A stretch of DNA of 64,000 nucleotides from Mesorhizobium japonicum MAFF 303099 (GTDB taxonomy: Bacteria > Pseudomonadota > Alphaproteobacteria > Rhizobiales > Rhizobiaceae): assembly GCF_000009625.1 (NCBI RefSeq), contig NC_002678.2, positions 5,178,001-5,242,000 on the forward strand, in the 5' to 3' direction. The notes beneath the pieces are model-generated. The model did no database searches. It was not told where the DNA came from and worked only from the letters and a program-made list of their open reading frames with translations. Made by a program: the position numbers and the translations under genes. Shown piece after piece: positions 31,353 to 40,025 of the stretch (its first letter is position 1; every line of letters begins with the position of its first letter).

Positions 31353-33176
31353 ATGTGCGGAATTGTTGGCATCGTTGGGCAACAGCCGGTGTCGGAACGC
31401 CTGGTCGACGCATTGAAGCGTCTGGAATACCGCGGCTATGATTCGGCCGGCATTGCGACGATCACCGATGGCACCTTGCACCGCCGGCGCGCGGAGGGCA
31501 AGCTCGTCAATCTCGAGAGGAGACTCAAGGAAGAGCCGCTGGGTGGTACCATCGGCATCGCCCACACCCGCTGGGCAACCCATGGGCCACCGACGGAACG
31601 CAATGCACACCCGCACTTCACGGATGGTGTGGCCGTCGTCCATAACGGCATCATCGAGAATTTCGCCGAACTGAAGGACGAATTGGCGGCGACGGGAGCC
31701 GAGTTCCAGACCGACACCGACACTGAGGTCCTTGCGCATCTCTTGGCAAGGCACCGCCGGGAGGGCATGAGGCGTGGTGAGGCGGTGCATGCCATGCTGA
31801 AAAGCGTCAGGGGTGCCTACGCGCTTGCCATCCTCTTTGAGGATGATCCGTCGACCATCATCGCGGCGCGCAATGGACCACCGCTGGCGATCGGTCACGG
31901 CGACGGCGAGATGTTCCTGGGCTCCGACGCGATCGCGCTTGCTCCATTCACGAATGAAATCACCTATCTCATCGACGGTGACTGGGCCGTTGTCGGCAGG
32001 ACGGGCGCTGATATATTTGATTACGACGGCCACCCCGTCGCGCGTCCGCGCCAGACCTCCGTGGCCGTGGCCACTCTGGCCAACAAGGGCAGCCATCGCC
32101 ACTTCATGGAGAAGGAAATCCTCGAGCAGCCCGAGGTCATCGCCGATGCGCTCGGTCATTATATCAATTTCATCGAAAATGGTGCCGATGCGGTTTCTGG
32201 CATCGACTTCGCCAAGATCCCGAGCTTGGCGATCTCTGCCTGCGGCACCGCATATCTCGCCGGGCTGATCGGAAAATACTGGTTCGAGCGCTATGCGCGC
32301 CTGCCGGTCGAAATAGATGTTGCATCCGAATTCCGCTATCGCGAGATTCCATTGTCGCCGCAGTCTGCGGCTCTGTTCATTTCACAGTCGGGCGAAACCG
32401 CCGATACGCTGGCATCGCTGAGGTACTGCAAGCAGCTTGGGCTGAAAATTGGCGCTGTCGTCAATGCGCGCGAATCGACCATCGCTCGGGAGGCCGATGT
32501 GGTCTTCCCGATCCTTGCCGGCCCAGAGATCGGCGTCGCCTCCACCAAGGCCTTCACCTGCCAGCTAGCCGCTCTTGCCGCACTCGCCATCCACGCAGCC
32601 AAGGCCCGCGGAACCGTGACCGAAGATGAGGTGCAGGCGCTCGTCGAGAGCCTCGCCGAAATGCCGCGCCTCATGAGGCAGGTACTGGACAGCATCCAGC
32701 CGGAGATTGAGCTTCTGTCGCGCGAACTGTCAAAGTGTCATCATGTCCTTTATCTCGGCCGTGGCACAAATTTCCCGCTGGCGATGGAGGGGGCGCTGAA
32801 GCTCAAGGAGATTTCCTACATCCACGCCGAAGGCTATGCGGCGGGTGAATTGAAGCACGGTCCTATCGCATTGATAGACGAGAACATGCCAGTGATCGTC
32901 ATCGCGCCACATGATCGCTTTTTCGACAAGACCCTCTCCAACATGCAGGAAGTGGCCGCCCGCGGAGGGCGCATTATCCTCATCACCGATGGAAAAGGGG
33001 CAGCCGCATCGAAACTCGATACGATGCACACGATCGTGCTGCCGGCCACCGACGAGATTATCGCGCCGATGATCTTCTCGCTGCCGATACAGCTTCTTGC
33101 GTACCACACGGCGCTCTTCATGGGCACAGATCTCGACCAGCCACGCAACCTGGCAAAATCAGTCACCGTCGAATGA
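31353..33176 (+). CDS. nodM: Glutamine-fructose-6-phosphate aminotransferase, symbiotic GlmS (NodM)
   Basis: A 607-residue enzyme of full family length. Cys2 (MCGIVGIVG) is the glutaminase nucleophile; RWATHG and the following residues belong to the same domain. Two SIS sugar-isomerase domains follow, with ISQSGETADTLASLR and, near the C-terminus, LARGT-like GRGTNFPLAMEG. It makes glucosamine-6-phosphate for Nod-factor chitin backbones and for cell wall. The nod box upstream justifies nodM over a housekeeping glmS. GGAGAAGAAC precedes the ATG. Confidence 0.92.
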   Translation: MCGIVGIVGQQPVSERLVDALKRLEYRGYDSAGIATITDGTLHRRRAEGKLVNLERRLKEEPLGGTIGIAHTRWATHGPPTERNAHPHFTDGVAVVHNGIIENFAELKDELAATGAEFQTDTDTEVLAHLLARHRREGMRRGEAVHAMLKSVRGAYALAILFEDDPSTIIAARNGPPLAIGHGDGEMFLGSDAIALAPFTNEITYLIDGDWAVVGRTGADIFDYDGHPVARPRQTSVAVATLANKGSHRHFMEKEILEQPEVIADALGHYINFIENGADAVSGIDFAKIPSLAISACGTAYLAGLIGKYWFERYARLPVEIDVASEFRYREIPLSPQSAALFISQSGETADTLASLRYCKQLGLKIGAVVNARESTIAREADVVFPILAGPEIGVASTKAFTCQLAALAALAIHAAKARGTVTEDEVQALVESLAEMPRLMRQVLDSIQPEIELLSRELSKCHHVLYLGRGTNFPLAMEGALKLKEISYIHAEGYAAGELKHGPIALIDENMPVIVIAPHDRFFDKTLSNMQEVAARGGRIILITDGKGAAASKLDTMHTIVLPATDEIIAPMIFSLPIQLLAYHTALFMGTDLDQPRNLAKSVTVE

Positions 33177-33304
33177 TGTGACGCCTTCATTAGTCGCAAC
33201 GCTCGCCCATTCGGAAAAAACTCCAAGCACTTCAACCGGGGCTCAAGCGCGCCGCTACCGCCTTGCCGTTATTTGCTGGAGCATGCCGTTTAGCGACGAT
33301 TGGT

Positions 33305-33571
33305 TATCCCTTTGGCCTCCCCTCACGCTGCTTGGCTGTGCCTACTGGCAAACCCGGTCGAGAAAAGCATCGAATACGCAGCAATAGCGCTAACCACAAA
33401 GCGATCCTCCTGCCGCATGCGGATAAAACCCTTCGCTGTCCCTATTTCGTCCTCGCTCGATGATTGCGGCTCGCCGCGGTCTTCGTCGGTGAGACGGTTG
33501 CCCTTTGACTTTGCCAGGCGGCCAGCTGCGATGTGCGGGCTGTAGGAATCCCGTGTAACCTCGTTCTGGAT
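33305..33571 (-). pseudogene. hemN 3' fragment, copy of 37690-38060
   Basis: The minus strand begins CCAGAACGAGGTTACACG, identical to the hemN-like gene near 37690. It continues with high identity, skips about 100 internal bases after ATCATCGAGCGA, and ends with the same C-terminus and downstream GAGGCC sequence. It has frameshifts and a deletion, so it is dead. Its presence shows that a hemN-zinT junction segment was duplicated. Confidence 0.85.
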
Positions 33572-33835
33572 CTAACGCTCACCGATAGGCCCGGCCAGTC
33601 GCAAGAGGACCGGGCGATGATCGGACACTTCCAGGAACCGCTCGATGGTTCGGTCGAGCGCGAGGATCATGAAATCGTGGCCGCACGGCAGGAGATTGGG
33701 CGAGATAAAGACATGGTCGATCAGCGACTTGAAGGGCGCCTTGACGCAGGTGATTTGCTTGTCCGAAGCATCCTGCGCGGCGAGCGCGGTCAGGCCGGCG
33801 GCGGTCAGCGCGGTCTCCGGAAGCCAAGGTTGCAT
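33572..33835 (-). pseudogene. Endonuclease/exonuclease/phosphatase (EEP) family 3' fragment
   Basis: The last ~87 codons contain SLIDHVFISPNLL and EVSDHRPVLLRL, typical of the C-terminal active-site region of EEP-fold nucleases (D-H-V and S-D-H-R-P). The N-terminal domain is absent. It directly abuts the hemN fragment. Confidence 0.7.
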
Positions 33836-33925
33836 TGAGTCGCCGCCGATTCAGTCGTTATCGAAGCTGGGACACTAGGCGAGTTCGGCGATTGCTTCGG
33901 CGATCACGCGCCCACCCATCTGCCG

Positions 33926-34150
33926 GCGGCCTCCACCGTGTCGCCGGACTGCGCCGCACGCGTCAGCGCAAGTGCCGGGACCGCCAGCAAACCTGCCGCA
34001 ACGCTTTGCCAGCTGTCACATCCCGGCAGGCGGGGCATCGGCCGCGCCCTAATCGCAGCTGTATCCGATTGCAAACGTGCCAGCGCTTATCTGCCGCAGG
34101 CGTGGCAGGTCCCCCGCATAATCGTCATTCGCCGCCTGAGGCACCGAGAT
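33926..34150 (-). pseudogene. dapA-like internal fragment, copy of 25250-25485
   Basis: The minus strand includes PQAANDDYAGDLPRLRQI and GTFAIGYS, matching the DapA-like lyase at 25076-25966 (LAANDDYAGELARLR and FTIGYSGD). Nucleotides align over about 225 bp with scattered differences and small indels. It is only the middle of the gene and has no start or catalytic end. Confidence 0.85.
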
Positions 34151-34166
34151 GAAGCTCTTCCTCCCG

Positions 34167-35330
34167 TTAGAATGAACGTTCGAAACGGAGGATGCCGCCG
34201 ACACTGCTCTTTTTGTTGGCATTCGCCCAGCTAATGGAAGGGTCGACCTTGCCGACGGCGAAGTCGCCGTAGCGGTCATAGTCGAGTTCGGCTGTAATTG
34301 TGAAATCTGCAAGAAACGTATAGGCGACGTTTGCAGCGACACCATAGTTCCTGAGCTGATCACCCGAGAGCTGAAGATTCAACGAAGTTGTCTCATTGAG
34401 CTTGTAAGTGGCGCCGGCCCAGAAAGCCCAGTTACCGCCCCAACTTTTGTAGAACCCGCGACCATGAGCGTCGATTGCGTTAGTGACGTCATCGTTGAGC
34501 TTGCCGCTGGAGCCGTAGCCGAACATTCCGAATAGCGAGAGTTGGTCGGTAACATCGACGTCGATGCGGACCTTGCCCGCGACCGATTCGTAGTTGCTAT
34601 CATAAGCGACAACGCCGGTGATCGCGCCCCAGTGTTGTGTGTATTTCACTCCGCCGACTAGGTGCGGAACGTAGCTGTCGATGGTGCCGACCAGGCCCGA
34701 GCCTTCTTCGAGTGAAACCACAGCCGAAAAGCCGTTACCGGCGTCAAAGTAGTACTGAACCACATTAGTATCGAAGGCGCCGTACGGGATAAGCATCTGA
34801 TTGAGCACGTCGCCCGCGTAGCCAATAAACATGTCGAAGGCGGACCAGTCCTTGCCAACTCGGAGGCCACCAAGCTGAACCCAGGCGAAAGTCAACGTGA
34901 TGCCTTGGCTGAAGGCATGGTATCGAGGACTGTCCGAACCGGAATAGGCGGTGTGCTTGCCGTAGTTCATGCGGGTCTCGATGTAGGTCTGCAATGTACC
35001 GAGTTCGGTCTCTTGCCCGGTCCAAGTTTTGAATGTGAAGCGCGTGTGGTTTTGCCATATGCCCTGGGCCTCGCCAGTCTTCACATCCGTGGTTCTAGCT
35101 TGGTCATACGACACGACATCGCCGAGGCCGATGTCGTAACGGACATAGCCGCCGATGCGCAGGCAGGTCTCGGTGCCGGGGATGTAGTAGTAACCAGCGC
35201 CGTAAACGCCGCAGATCTTGACGTATTCAACGGGCTCAGGCTCGGCCAGGACGATGGCGTCGGCGGCTCGGGCACAGGAAACGGCGATCAGGGCCGCAGC
35301 TGAGCCGAGCAGGAGGCTCGTGATGTTCAT
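34167..35330 (-). CDS. Rhizobial outer-membrane porin (Porin_2/RopA type)
   Basis: A 387-residue beta-barrel precursor. MNITSLLLGSAAALIAVSCA is a Sec signal peptide ending near ARA. The mature start then has VEYVKICGVYGAGYYYIPG-type sequence with the C-x-R-I-G-G-Y-V-R block typical of alphaproteobacterial porins. It ends in Phe, as barrel proteins do. GGAG precedes Met 35330. It would allow small solutes through the outer membrane. Confidence 0.9.
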   Translation of the reverse strand: MNITSLLLGSAAALIAVSCARAADAIVLAEPEPVEYVKICGVYGAGYYYIPGTETCLRIGGYVRYDIGLGDVVSYDQARTTDVKTGEAQGIWQNHTRFTFKTWTGQETELGTLQTYIETRMNYGKHTAYSGSDSPRYHAFSQGITLTFAWVQLGGLRVGKDWSAFDMFIGYAGDVLNQMLIPYGAFDTNVVQYYFDAGNGFSAVVSLEEGSGLVGTIDSYVPHLVGGVKYTQHWGAITGVVAYDSNYESVAGKVRIDVDVTDQLSLFGMFGYGSSGKLNDDVTNAIDAHGRGFYKSWGGNWAFWAGATYKLNETTSLNLQLSGDQLRNYGVAANVAYTFLADFTITAELDYDRYGDFAVGKVDPSISWANANKKSSVGGILRFERSF

Positions 35331-35517
35331 TCTTGATCTCCGTTCAAATATTAAAGAAGGGGACGTCAACGAACGAGCCAGCCCCTTCCTGTCCCCACAA
35401 TCGAAAACGATGCACATCGCGCTGCGCCCATCGCAGTATGACGCACGGGTCATAATAATGATTCAACAACAGAGGCGATGAAGCTGAATCATACTTTAAC
35501 ACGATAAGATGTTGTTC

Positions 35518-35751
35518 TCATATCACCTGCTTGAAATGCCCGGGGGAGGAATCAAACACTTCTGGGTCGATCGCCATGATTATCTCCGATAGCTGCGGGC
35601 GTACCGGCTTCAGAAAATCACCCCGCAAGCGACGTGCCAACCTCACGACCAAGCTACGATTGACACTCAAGTTTGCCGTCGGACCTTGGCTTGCGTTTCC
35701 TTTTTTGCTCTGAGGGTCAAGCTGAGCACGAAAAGCAAATGTTTCGGACAT
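35518..35751 (-). CDS. Hypothetical 77-residue protein
   Basis: The ORF begins MSETFAFRAQLDPQSKKGNA and is basic, with LVVRLARRLRGDFLK in the middle. No transmembrane segment or known motif is seen, and the ribosome site is weak. It could be a real small gene or chance. The next 340 bp (35752-36089) contain only non-conserved frames. Confidence 0.3.
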   Translation of the reverse strand: MSETFAFRAQLDPQSKKGNASQGPTANLSVNRSLVVRLARRLRGDFLKPVRPQLSEIIMAIDPEVFDSSPGHFKQVI

Positions 35752-36089
35752 GGTTCGTCTGTTCGCTTCGCGACAGTATCGTTCAATGGCGATAGCTTTT
35801 GTTTGTTTTGAGCCTCGACATTGTTGACATCATGCGAGTGCACCGCTCGGTACGTCAGCCGAGATGCCCCACTGATGCCGACATGCCTAGGCGTAAGCGT
35901 CCTCGTTAGGGCGAAGGGCCACACCTCGGCGGTGGCGAGGTGCACCAGCTTTCCAGCTAGTCCGGACAAAGTGGTTCCGAAAGGCGGGAAGGTCGAGACG
36001 AGCCGTTGTAAGCCCCTCTCTGAATCGGAAGCCGTGCACGGGCCATTTTTGTTTTTACGGAAGCACATGCGAATTCGCTCGATTGTCAG

Positions 36090-36581
36090 TTGCGAGCGAT
36101 GCTTGAGTTGCGCTTCACTCCGGCGCTTTGCCGGGCCACAGGAGCGCGATTTGTCGGTGATCATGCGCCTGGCGTAGCGCATTGGTTCATCAAGCTTGCA
36201 GCCTTGGCAGGGGCGGACCTGGACGGTCTCCTCGAGCACAATTCCCGCTCTGACAGACGGTGCGCCACGGCCAAAGCCTCGTGCCGGCAATTAATACGAC
36301 GAACTCATCGAGATGCCAGGTATCGCTACGTGACGCCGTCTTACGCACCAGCCGGCGAGCAAAAGTCTGGTCCCAACGCCGAATCGACTGGTCGGATGCG
36401 GCAAGCTGCGTTCCATCGGACGCGGAAGGGAGGGGATAGGATAGGATAGGATAGGATAGGATAGGATAGGATAGGATAGGATAGGATAGTAACACCAAAC
36501 GGTGGGCGGGAAAGTCTCGACGGGAAACCCATGGCGCTTGTCCCTGACCAGCGCGTGCTCATACCATCGCTGTCCAGCCAA
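36090..36581 (-). pseudogene. IS6-family transposase relic interrupted by a microsatellite
   Basis: Minus-strand pieces align with the intact IS6 transposase at 7929-8645. RHGFPVETFPPTVWCYYP parallels HRFPAEIIAHAVWLYFRF, and SIRRWDQTFARRLVRK parallels TIRSWAEKFGRHFARE. DTWHLDEFVV holds the first Asp, and RMITDKSRS the second. They fall in different frames, and the array of GGATA repeats replaces part of the N-terminal helix region. No ends were identified. Confidence 0.75.
36434..36488 (+). repeat. Perfect pentanucleotide array, (GGATA)11
   Basis: Eleven uninterrupted copies of GGATA. A 5-bp unit shifts frame with each gain or loss and stays open in all minus frames as repeated LSYPI. It lies inside the IS6 transposase relic and about 214 bp upstream of the hemN-like start. 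Confidence 0.97.
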
Positions 36582-36701
36582 GGCTGAATGGGGCTATCGC
36601 TGCGAAATAATCGGGCCCAAAGCGGACCGGACTGATATAGCGCAAAGACACAGGAGAGCGCAGTGGTAAGGATGGAAGGCAACAACATGGGACGGTAACT
36701 G

Positions 36702-38027
36702 TTGCAGACCACAAAACATCGCGAAGCCCGCCTGCCTTGGTACACCATCTATCCGACTGTCGCGGAGTTCTCTGGGGCGGTCGGCGCCGACGCTTATGAG
36801 GAATGGCTCAGGAACCTACCGGCTAACGATCCGGCGTCACTCTACTTGCACGTTCCGTTCTGCCGATCAAAGTGCTGGTATTGCGGCTTCCCCACCACCA
36901 TCACCCGCCATGATGCGCCGATCGTTAATTATCTGGCGGCGCTGCGTGACGAGATACGTTTGGTCTCGGAGCACGCGCCGCAGGCGCTGCCCGTGAGCGA
37001 TGTGCATTTCGGCGGCGGAACGCCAACTCTCATGGGGCCAGTTGAATTCCTCGCCCTGACGGAATTCCTGCGCCGCCACTTTGCGCTTGCGGAAACAGCT
37101 ACGATCGCCGTCGAGATCGATCCACGCACGTTCACGGCCGATATGGCCGAAGCCTTGCAAGCAGCCGGCGTGAACCGCGCGAGCCTCGGCGTGCAGAGCT
37201 TCGATCCCATTGTTCAAAAAGCGATTAACCGGGTCCAGAGTGAGGCGCAGACGGCGGCTGCCGTCGAAATGCTGCGTCGGCATGGAGTGACAAGCATCAA
37301 CTTCGACCTCATCTTTGGTCTCCCGCATCAAACGGTGCAGTCTTGCGTCGAGACCACGAGGGCGGCGGTCGCCATGCGCCCCAACCGGCTTGCGGTGTTC
37401 GGCTACTCGCACATTCCGTCCTTTATTAAGAATCAGCGCCTCATCGAGGAGGCATCGCTTCCGGGCAGCGCTGCCCGCGCCGAACAGGATGCGGCCATTG
37501 CCGTGACGCTGATTGCCGCCGGCTACCGAGAGATCGGGCTCGACCATTTCGCCTTGCCGGACGACGATCTCGCGCTGGCACAGAAAACCGGTCGCCTGCG
37601 GCGCAACTCGCTGGGCTACTCGGCCGACACCTGCAAAACCCTGATCGGTTTCGGCGCGTCGGCTATCGGGCGTGTCGGCGAGGGCTACGTCCAGAACGAG
37701 GTTACACGGGATTCCTACTGCCGGCACATCGCAGCTGGCCGTCTGGCGACGTCAAAGGGCTACCGTCTCACCGACGAAGACCGCGCGCGAGCCGCAATCA
37801 TCGAGCGACTAATGTGCGATCTCGAGGCCGATGTGCCGGCAATCTGTGCCGCCCACGGATCTGATCCGATCCATTTTCTCGATTCAGCTGAACGCTTGGC
37901 GATGCTTGCCAAGGACGGGATTGTGGACATCGAAAAGGGTTTTGTCCGCGTACGGCGGCAGCATCGCTTTGCGATGCGCGTTGTCGCTGCCGCATTCGAC
38001 GCTTTTCTCGACCGGGTTGCCCGCTGA
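36702..38027 (+). CDS. HemN-like radical SAM coproporphyrinogen III dehydrogenase
   Basis: A 441-residue radical SAM protein with the 4Fe-4S motif C-x3-C-x2-C in CRSKCWYCGF, the FGGGTPTLM SAM loop, and HemN-type PWYTIYPT at the N-terminus. It would oxidise coproporphyrinogen III without oxygen for heme synthesis in nodules. A TTG start at 36702 is the only in-frame choice before a stop, with no strong ribosome site. It is a diverged paralogue of hemN at 52462-53811. A broken copy of its 3' end lies at 33305-33571. Confidence 0.82.
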   Translation: MQTTKHREARLPWYTIYPTVAEFSGAVGADAYEEWLRNLPANDPASLYLHVPFCRSKCWYCGFPTTITRHDAPIVNYLAALRDEIRLVSEHAPQALPVSDVHFGGGTPTLMGPVEFLALTEFLRRHFALAETATIAVEIDPRTFTADMAEALQAAGVNRASLGVQSFDPIVQKAINRVQSEAQTAAAVEMLRRHGVTSINFDLIFGLPHQTVQSCVETTRAAVAMRPNRLAVFGYSHIPSFIKNQRLIEEASLPGSAARAEQDAAIAVTLIAAGYREIGLDHFALPDDDLALAQKTGRLRRNSLGYSADTCKTLIGFGASAIGRVGEGYVQNEVTRDSYCRHIAAGRLATSKGYRLTDEDRARAAIIERLMCDLEADVPAICAAHGSDPIHFLDSAERLAMLAKDGIVDIEKGFVRVRRQHRFAMRVVAAAFDAFLDRVAR

Positions 38028-38059
38028 GTCAGCCAACCAAGTGTGAGGAGGCCAAGGCG

Positions 38060-38330
38060 ACGCCGAAGCGAAATTTGACGCCCATGCGGTTTCCTTTCTT
38101 CGAGGTCAGGATTTCACAGCCTTCGCCGGCGTAGCAGGCCTCAAGCGGCTTCCCGCCCTCGAAGAAAGCCACGGTGTCGCCATCGATCGTGATCCGCTCG
38201 AATTGGTGCGATAGCCGATCTCGTAGTAGGCACGTACTCATCTGCGCTCTGGTCGCCGCTCTCCGCCTTATAAGCCATGACTGGATCGAGCGTTCCATCG
38301 TCATTCGACAGGGCGCGCTGCTTGATCTGG
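38060..38330 (-). pseudogene. zinT-like (zinc-binding) gene remnant
   Basis: The minus frames give DDGTLDPVMAYKAESGDQSA, then ERITIDGDTVAFFEGGKP and GCEILTSKKGNR. These match ZinT/YodA blocks G-T-L-D-P-V-x-A-Y-K-A, R-I-T-I-D-G and L-T-x-K-K-G-N-R. They lie in different frames and the C-terminus is missing, so it is dead. Confidence 0.65.
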
Positions 38331-38334
38331 TCGT

Positions 38335-38560
38335 CCTCAAATGTAGATCGGCTGGACCGCGGGATCGTGGCTATATGCGTGATCTTTCTCAGCTGCTTGA
38401 TCGTGGATATTGCCGCTCCCGCCGACGGCCACGATGTGGAAGGGCTTGCCCTCCACGGCGATCTCGCCGTTCCTGGTGAACGATCCCGCCGACACGATAT
38501 AGGGCTTGAGGGTCGGTCACGACGATGTTGTCCCCTGCCGCGGCGATGCACGGCCGTGCC
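38335..38560 (-). pseudogene. Fragment resembling the C-terminus of a periplasmic zinc chaperone (AztD-like)
   Basis: Reading towards zinT, frames give DNIVVTDPQALYRV and NGEIAVEGKPFHIVAVGGSG, like the last blades of a beta-propeller, and then a His-containing tail. AztD or similar proteins sit next to zinT in some rhizobia. Several frame changes are needed. Family call is tentative. Confidence 0.35.
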
Positions 38561-38599
38561 CGTCCATCGAATAGAGGTCGTGAGCTTGAGCGAGTTGGC

Positions 38600-38935
38600 G
38601 ATCTTGCCAGCCACGAAGCTTGGCGTTCTGGTGACGCTCAACAAGGCGACCGCAGCAATGGAACGTGCTGCCAGAGAAGCCGAATCCGTTGAGGCGGGCG
38701 GCAAGCTGCGGCCGCGCGTGCAAATCTGTAGGGTCAGGGAACTATTGAAGGGCAGAAAGCCCACGCTTCCACCTGTCTATGACATTATCTCTGCCGCTGC
38801 CGCCCGGCAGGTGGCCGCCGCGGTTGCCAACGCGACAGGAAATACGGGACCCGCCGTCCTTCAAATATTCCATCGCCGGCAGCGGACAGAAAGCCACGAA
38901 CGATCAGTCGCCGACACCTGTGAACAAGCCGTGTG
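38600..38935 (+). pseudogene. DNA methyltransferase C-terminal remnant
   Basis: GVLVTLNKATAAMERAARE, GGKLRPRVQICRVRELLKG and KPTLPPVYDIISAAAA follow the C-terminal pattern of site-specific DNA-methylase proteins (P-R-x-Q-I-x-T-I-x-E-L-L-x-G). After about 38815 the matching tail (PSFKYSIAGSG) is in another frame. The catalytic part is missing. Confidence 0.55.
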
Positions 38936-38974
38936 CGACATTGCAATCATCCATTTATTGGCTCAACTGCCCAC

Positions 38975-39364
38975 ATGGCCGTGAATGAACTGGATTTGTT
39001 GGTTTTCCAGATGGCAGTGGAAAGCGTCCGCTCACTCTGCTTGAGCTTCAATGACAAAGCGGCGGAGATAGCCGCGAGGAGCCGCGGAAACCTGCTTTTC
39101 GATGTGCGGATCGATGATGACGCCGAGGTCCAACGGCTCGCAGCCATCCGATATCGAGGTGGGCAGATTGGTGTGGTGACGTTGGACAGACAAGGCCTTA
39201 TTAGCCGCTACTGCGTCGTCGACGGTACCTTCTCCCGCTTCATTGCACCGTTGGAGAATTGGACCAACATGCCGGTGTCAATGCAGGCCAAAATCGATGT
39301 CACTCACCATGCCGGCCTCTTCCTAGGCGCGTTGCGAAATGCCGGTCATATGCTTCGCAACTAG
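38975..39364 (+). CDS. Hypothetical protein, 129 residues
   Basis: MAVNELDLLVFQMAVESVRS begins a soluble, evenly composed ORF with alternating helix/strand pattern and no membrane segment. It overlaps no other good frame and seems intact, but I do not recognise its family and the ribosome site is weak. Confidence 0.45.
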   Translation: MAVNELDLLVFQMAVESVRSLCLSFNDKAAEIAARSRGNLLFDVRIDDDAEVQRLAAIRYRGGQIGVVTLDRQGLISRYCVVDGTFSRFIAPLENWTNMPVSMQAKIDVTHHAGLFLGALRNAGHMLRN

Positions 39365-39734
39365 GGCGGAACGCGTCTGTGGATCTTTGCACCCGCCTGG
39401 GCGTTTGAGCAGGCGGCTCATCGAGGTTCTGCAGCGCGCGGATGTGCCACGGCCGGGGTGATAGCCGCCTCTGCCCAACAGATCGCCGGCGAGGGCTTGT
39501 CGGACAATGAATGTCGTCAATTCACAGTCCGAGAAATGGTGTCTGGCTCACAAGAAGCACAGCGAATTGAGACTGAAACGCAGTCCAGCTGGGAAACCCA
39601 GCGCGAAGGCCGGAAGGTAACTTATCTGCGATAGAGGCAACGGGAAGGCGCCTTCCACTTATAAGGCAGCGCCCAATATGTCGGTACTCGCCTGAGGAAT
39701 TCCCATGGCGGGCAGGGCTACCTCGCGATCCGAT
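39365..39734. other. Region without recognised gene before traG
   Basis: About 370 bp with short frames in all directions. No convincing product, inverted repeat or tRNA was seen. Confidence 0.3.
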
Positions 39735-39866
39735 CTCGATAGGCTTGTTGTACCTCAGACCGGACTCGATGTTACGAATTTCCTCAGCGGCTTGCCCGCA
39801 TGCCACCGCCAGCTCCCCGACCACGTGCTCACGATAGGCACGAACGATATGAGTCCCCTCCGACAT
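39735..39866 (-). pseudogene. Degenerate XRE-type helix-turn-helix remnant
   Basis: Met 39866 opens GTHIVRAYREHVVGELAVAC followed by AEEIRNIESGLR. This resembles an XRE DNA-binding domain (Y-R-E-H-x-x-L-T-x-x-x-L-A, then I-S-x-I-E-S-G) with missing residues. It lies divergently upstream of traG. Whether a longer protein exists is doubtful. Confidence 0.3.
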
Positions 39867-40025
39867 AGCAGTCCACGGGAATGCGCGAATATTGATACAC
39901 CTCGAAAGAGAGCAACGGCGCGCCAAACAGCCCCTCATCGCACCAAGTCGTACATAGGGCGCATTCCTGTTCCGGCCGTCCCGGGCGATGCTCGATCCAT
40001 CTCTCCAGAACAGCGGAGCAAGCCA

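Noticed and set aside
36190..36498. 102-codon ORF with LSYPI repeats as a real gene
   Set aside because: The repeats come from a microsatellite in a transposase relic; the downstream part is IS6 transposase with frame changes.
39705..40025. In-frame upstream extension of traG
   Set aside because: The extension lacks TraG character and crosses a possible XRE remnant; GTG 40026 has a ribosome site and gives normal length.
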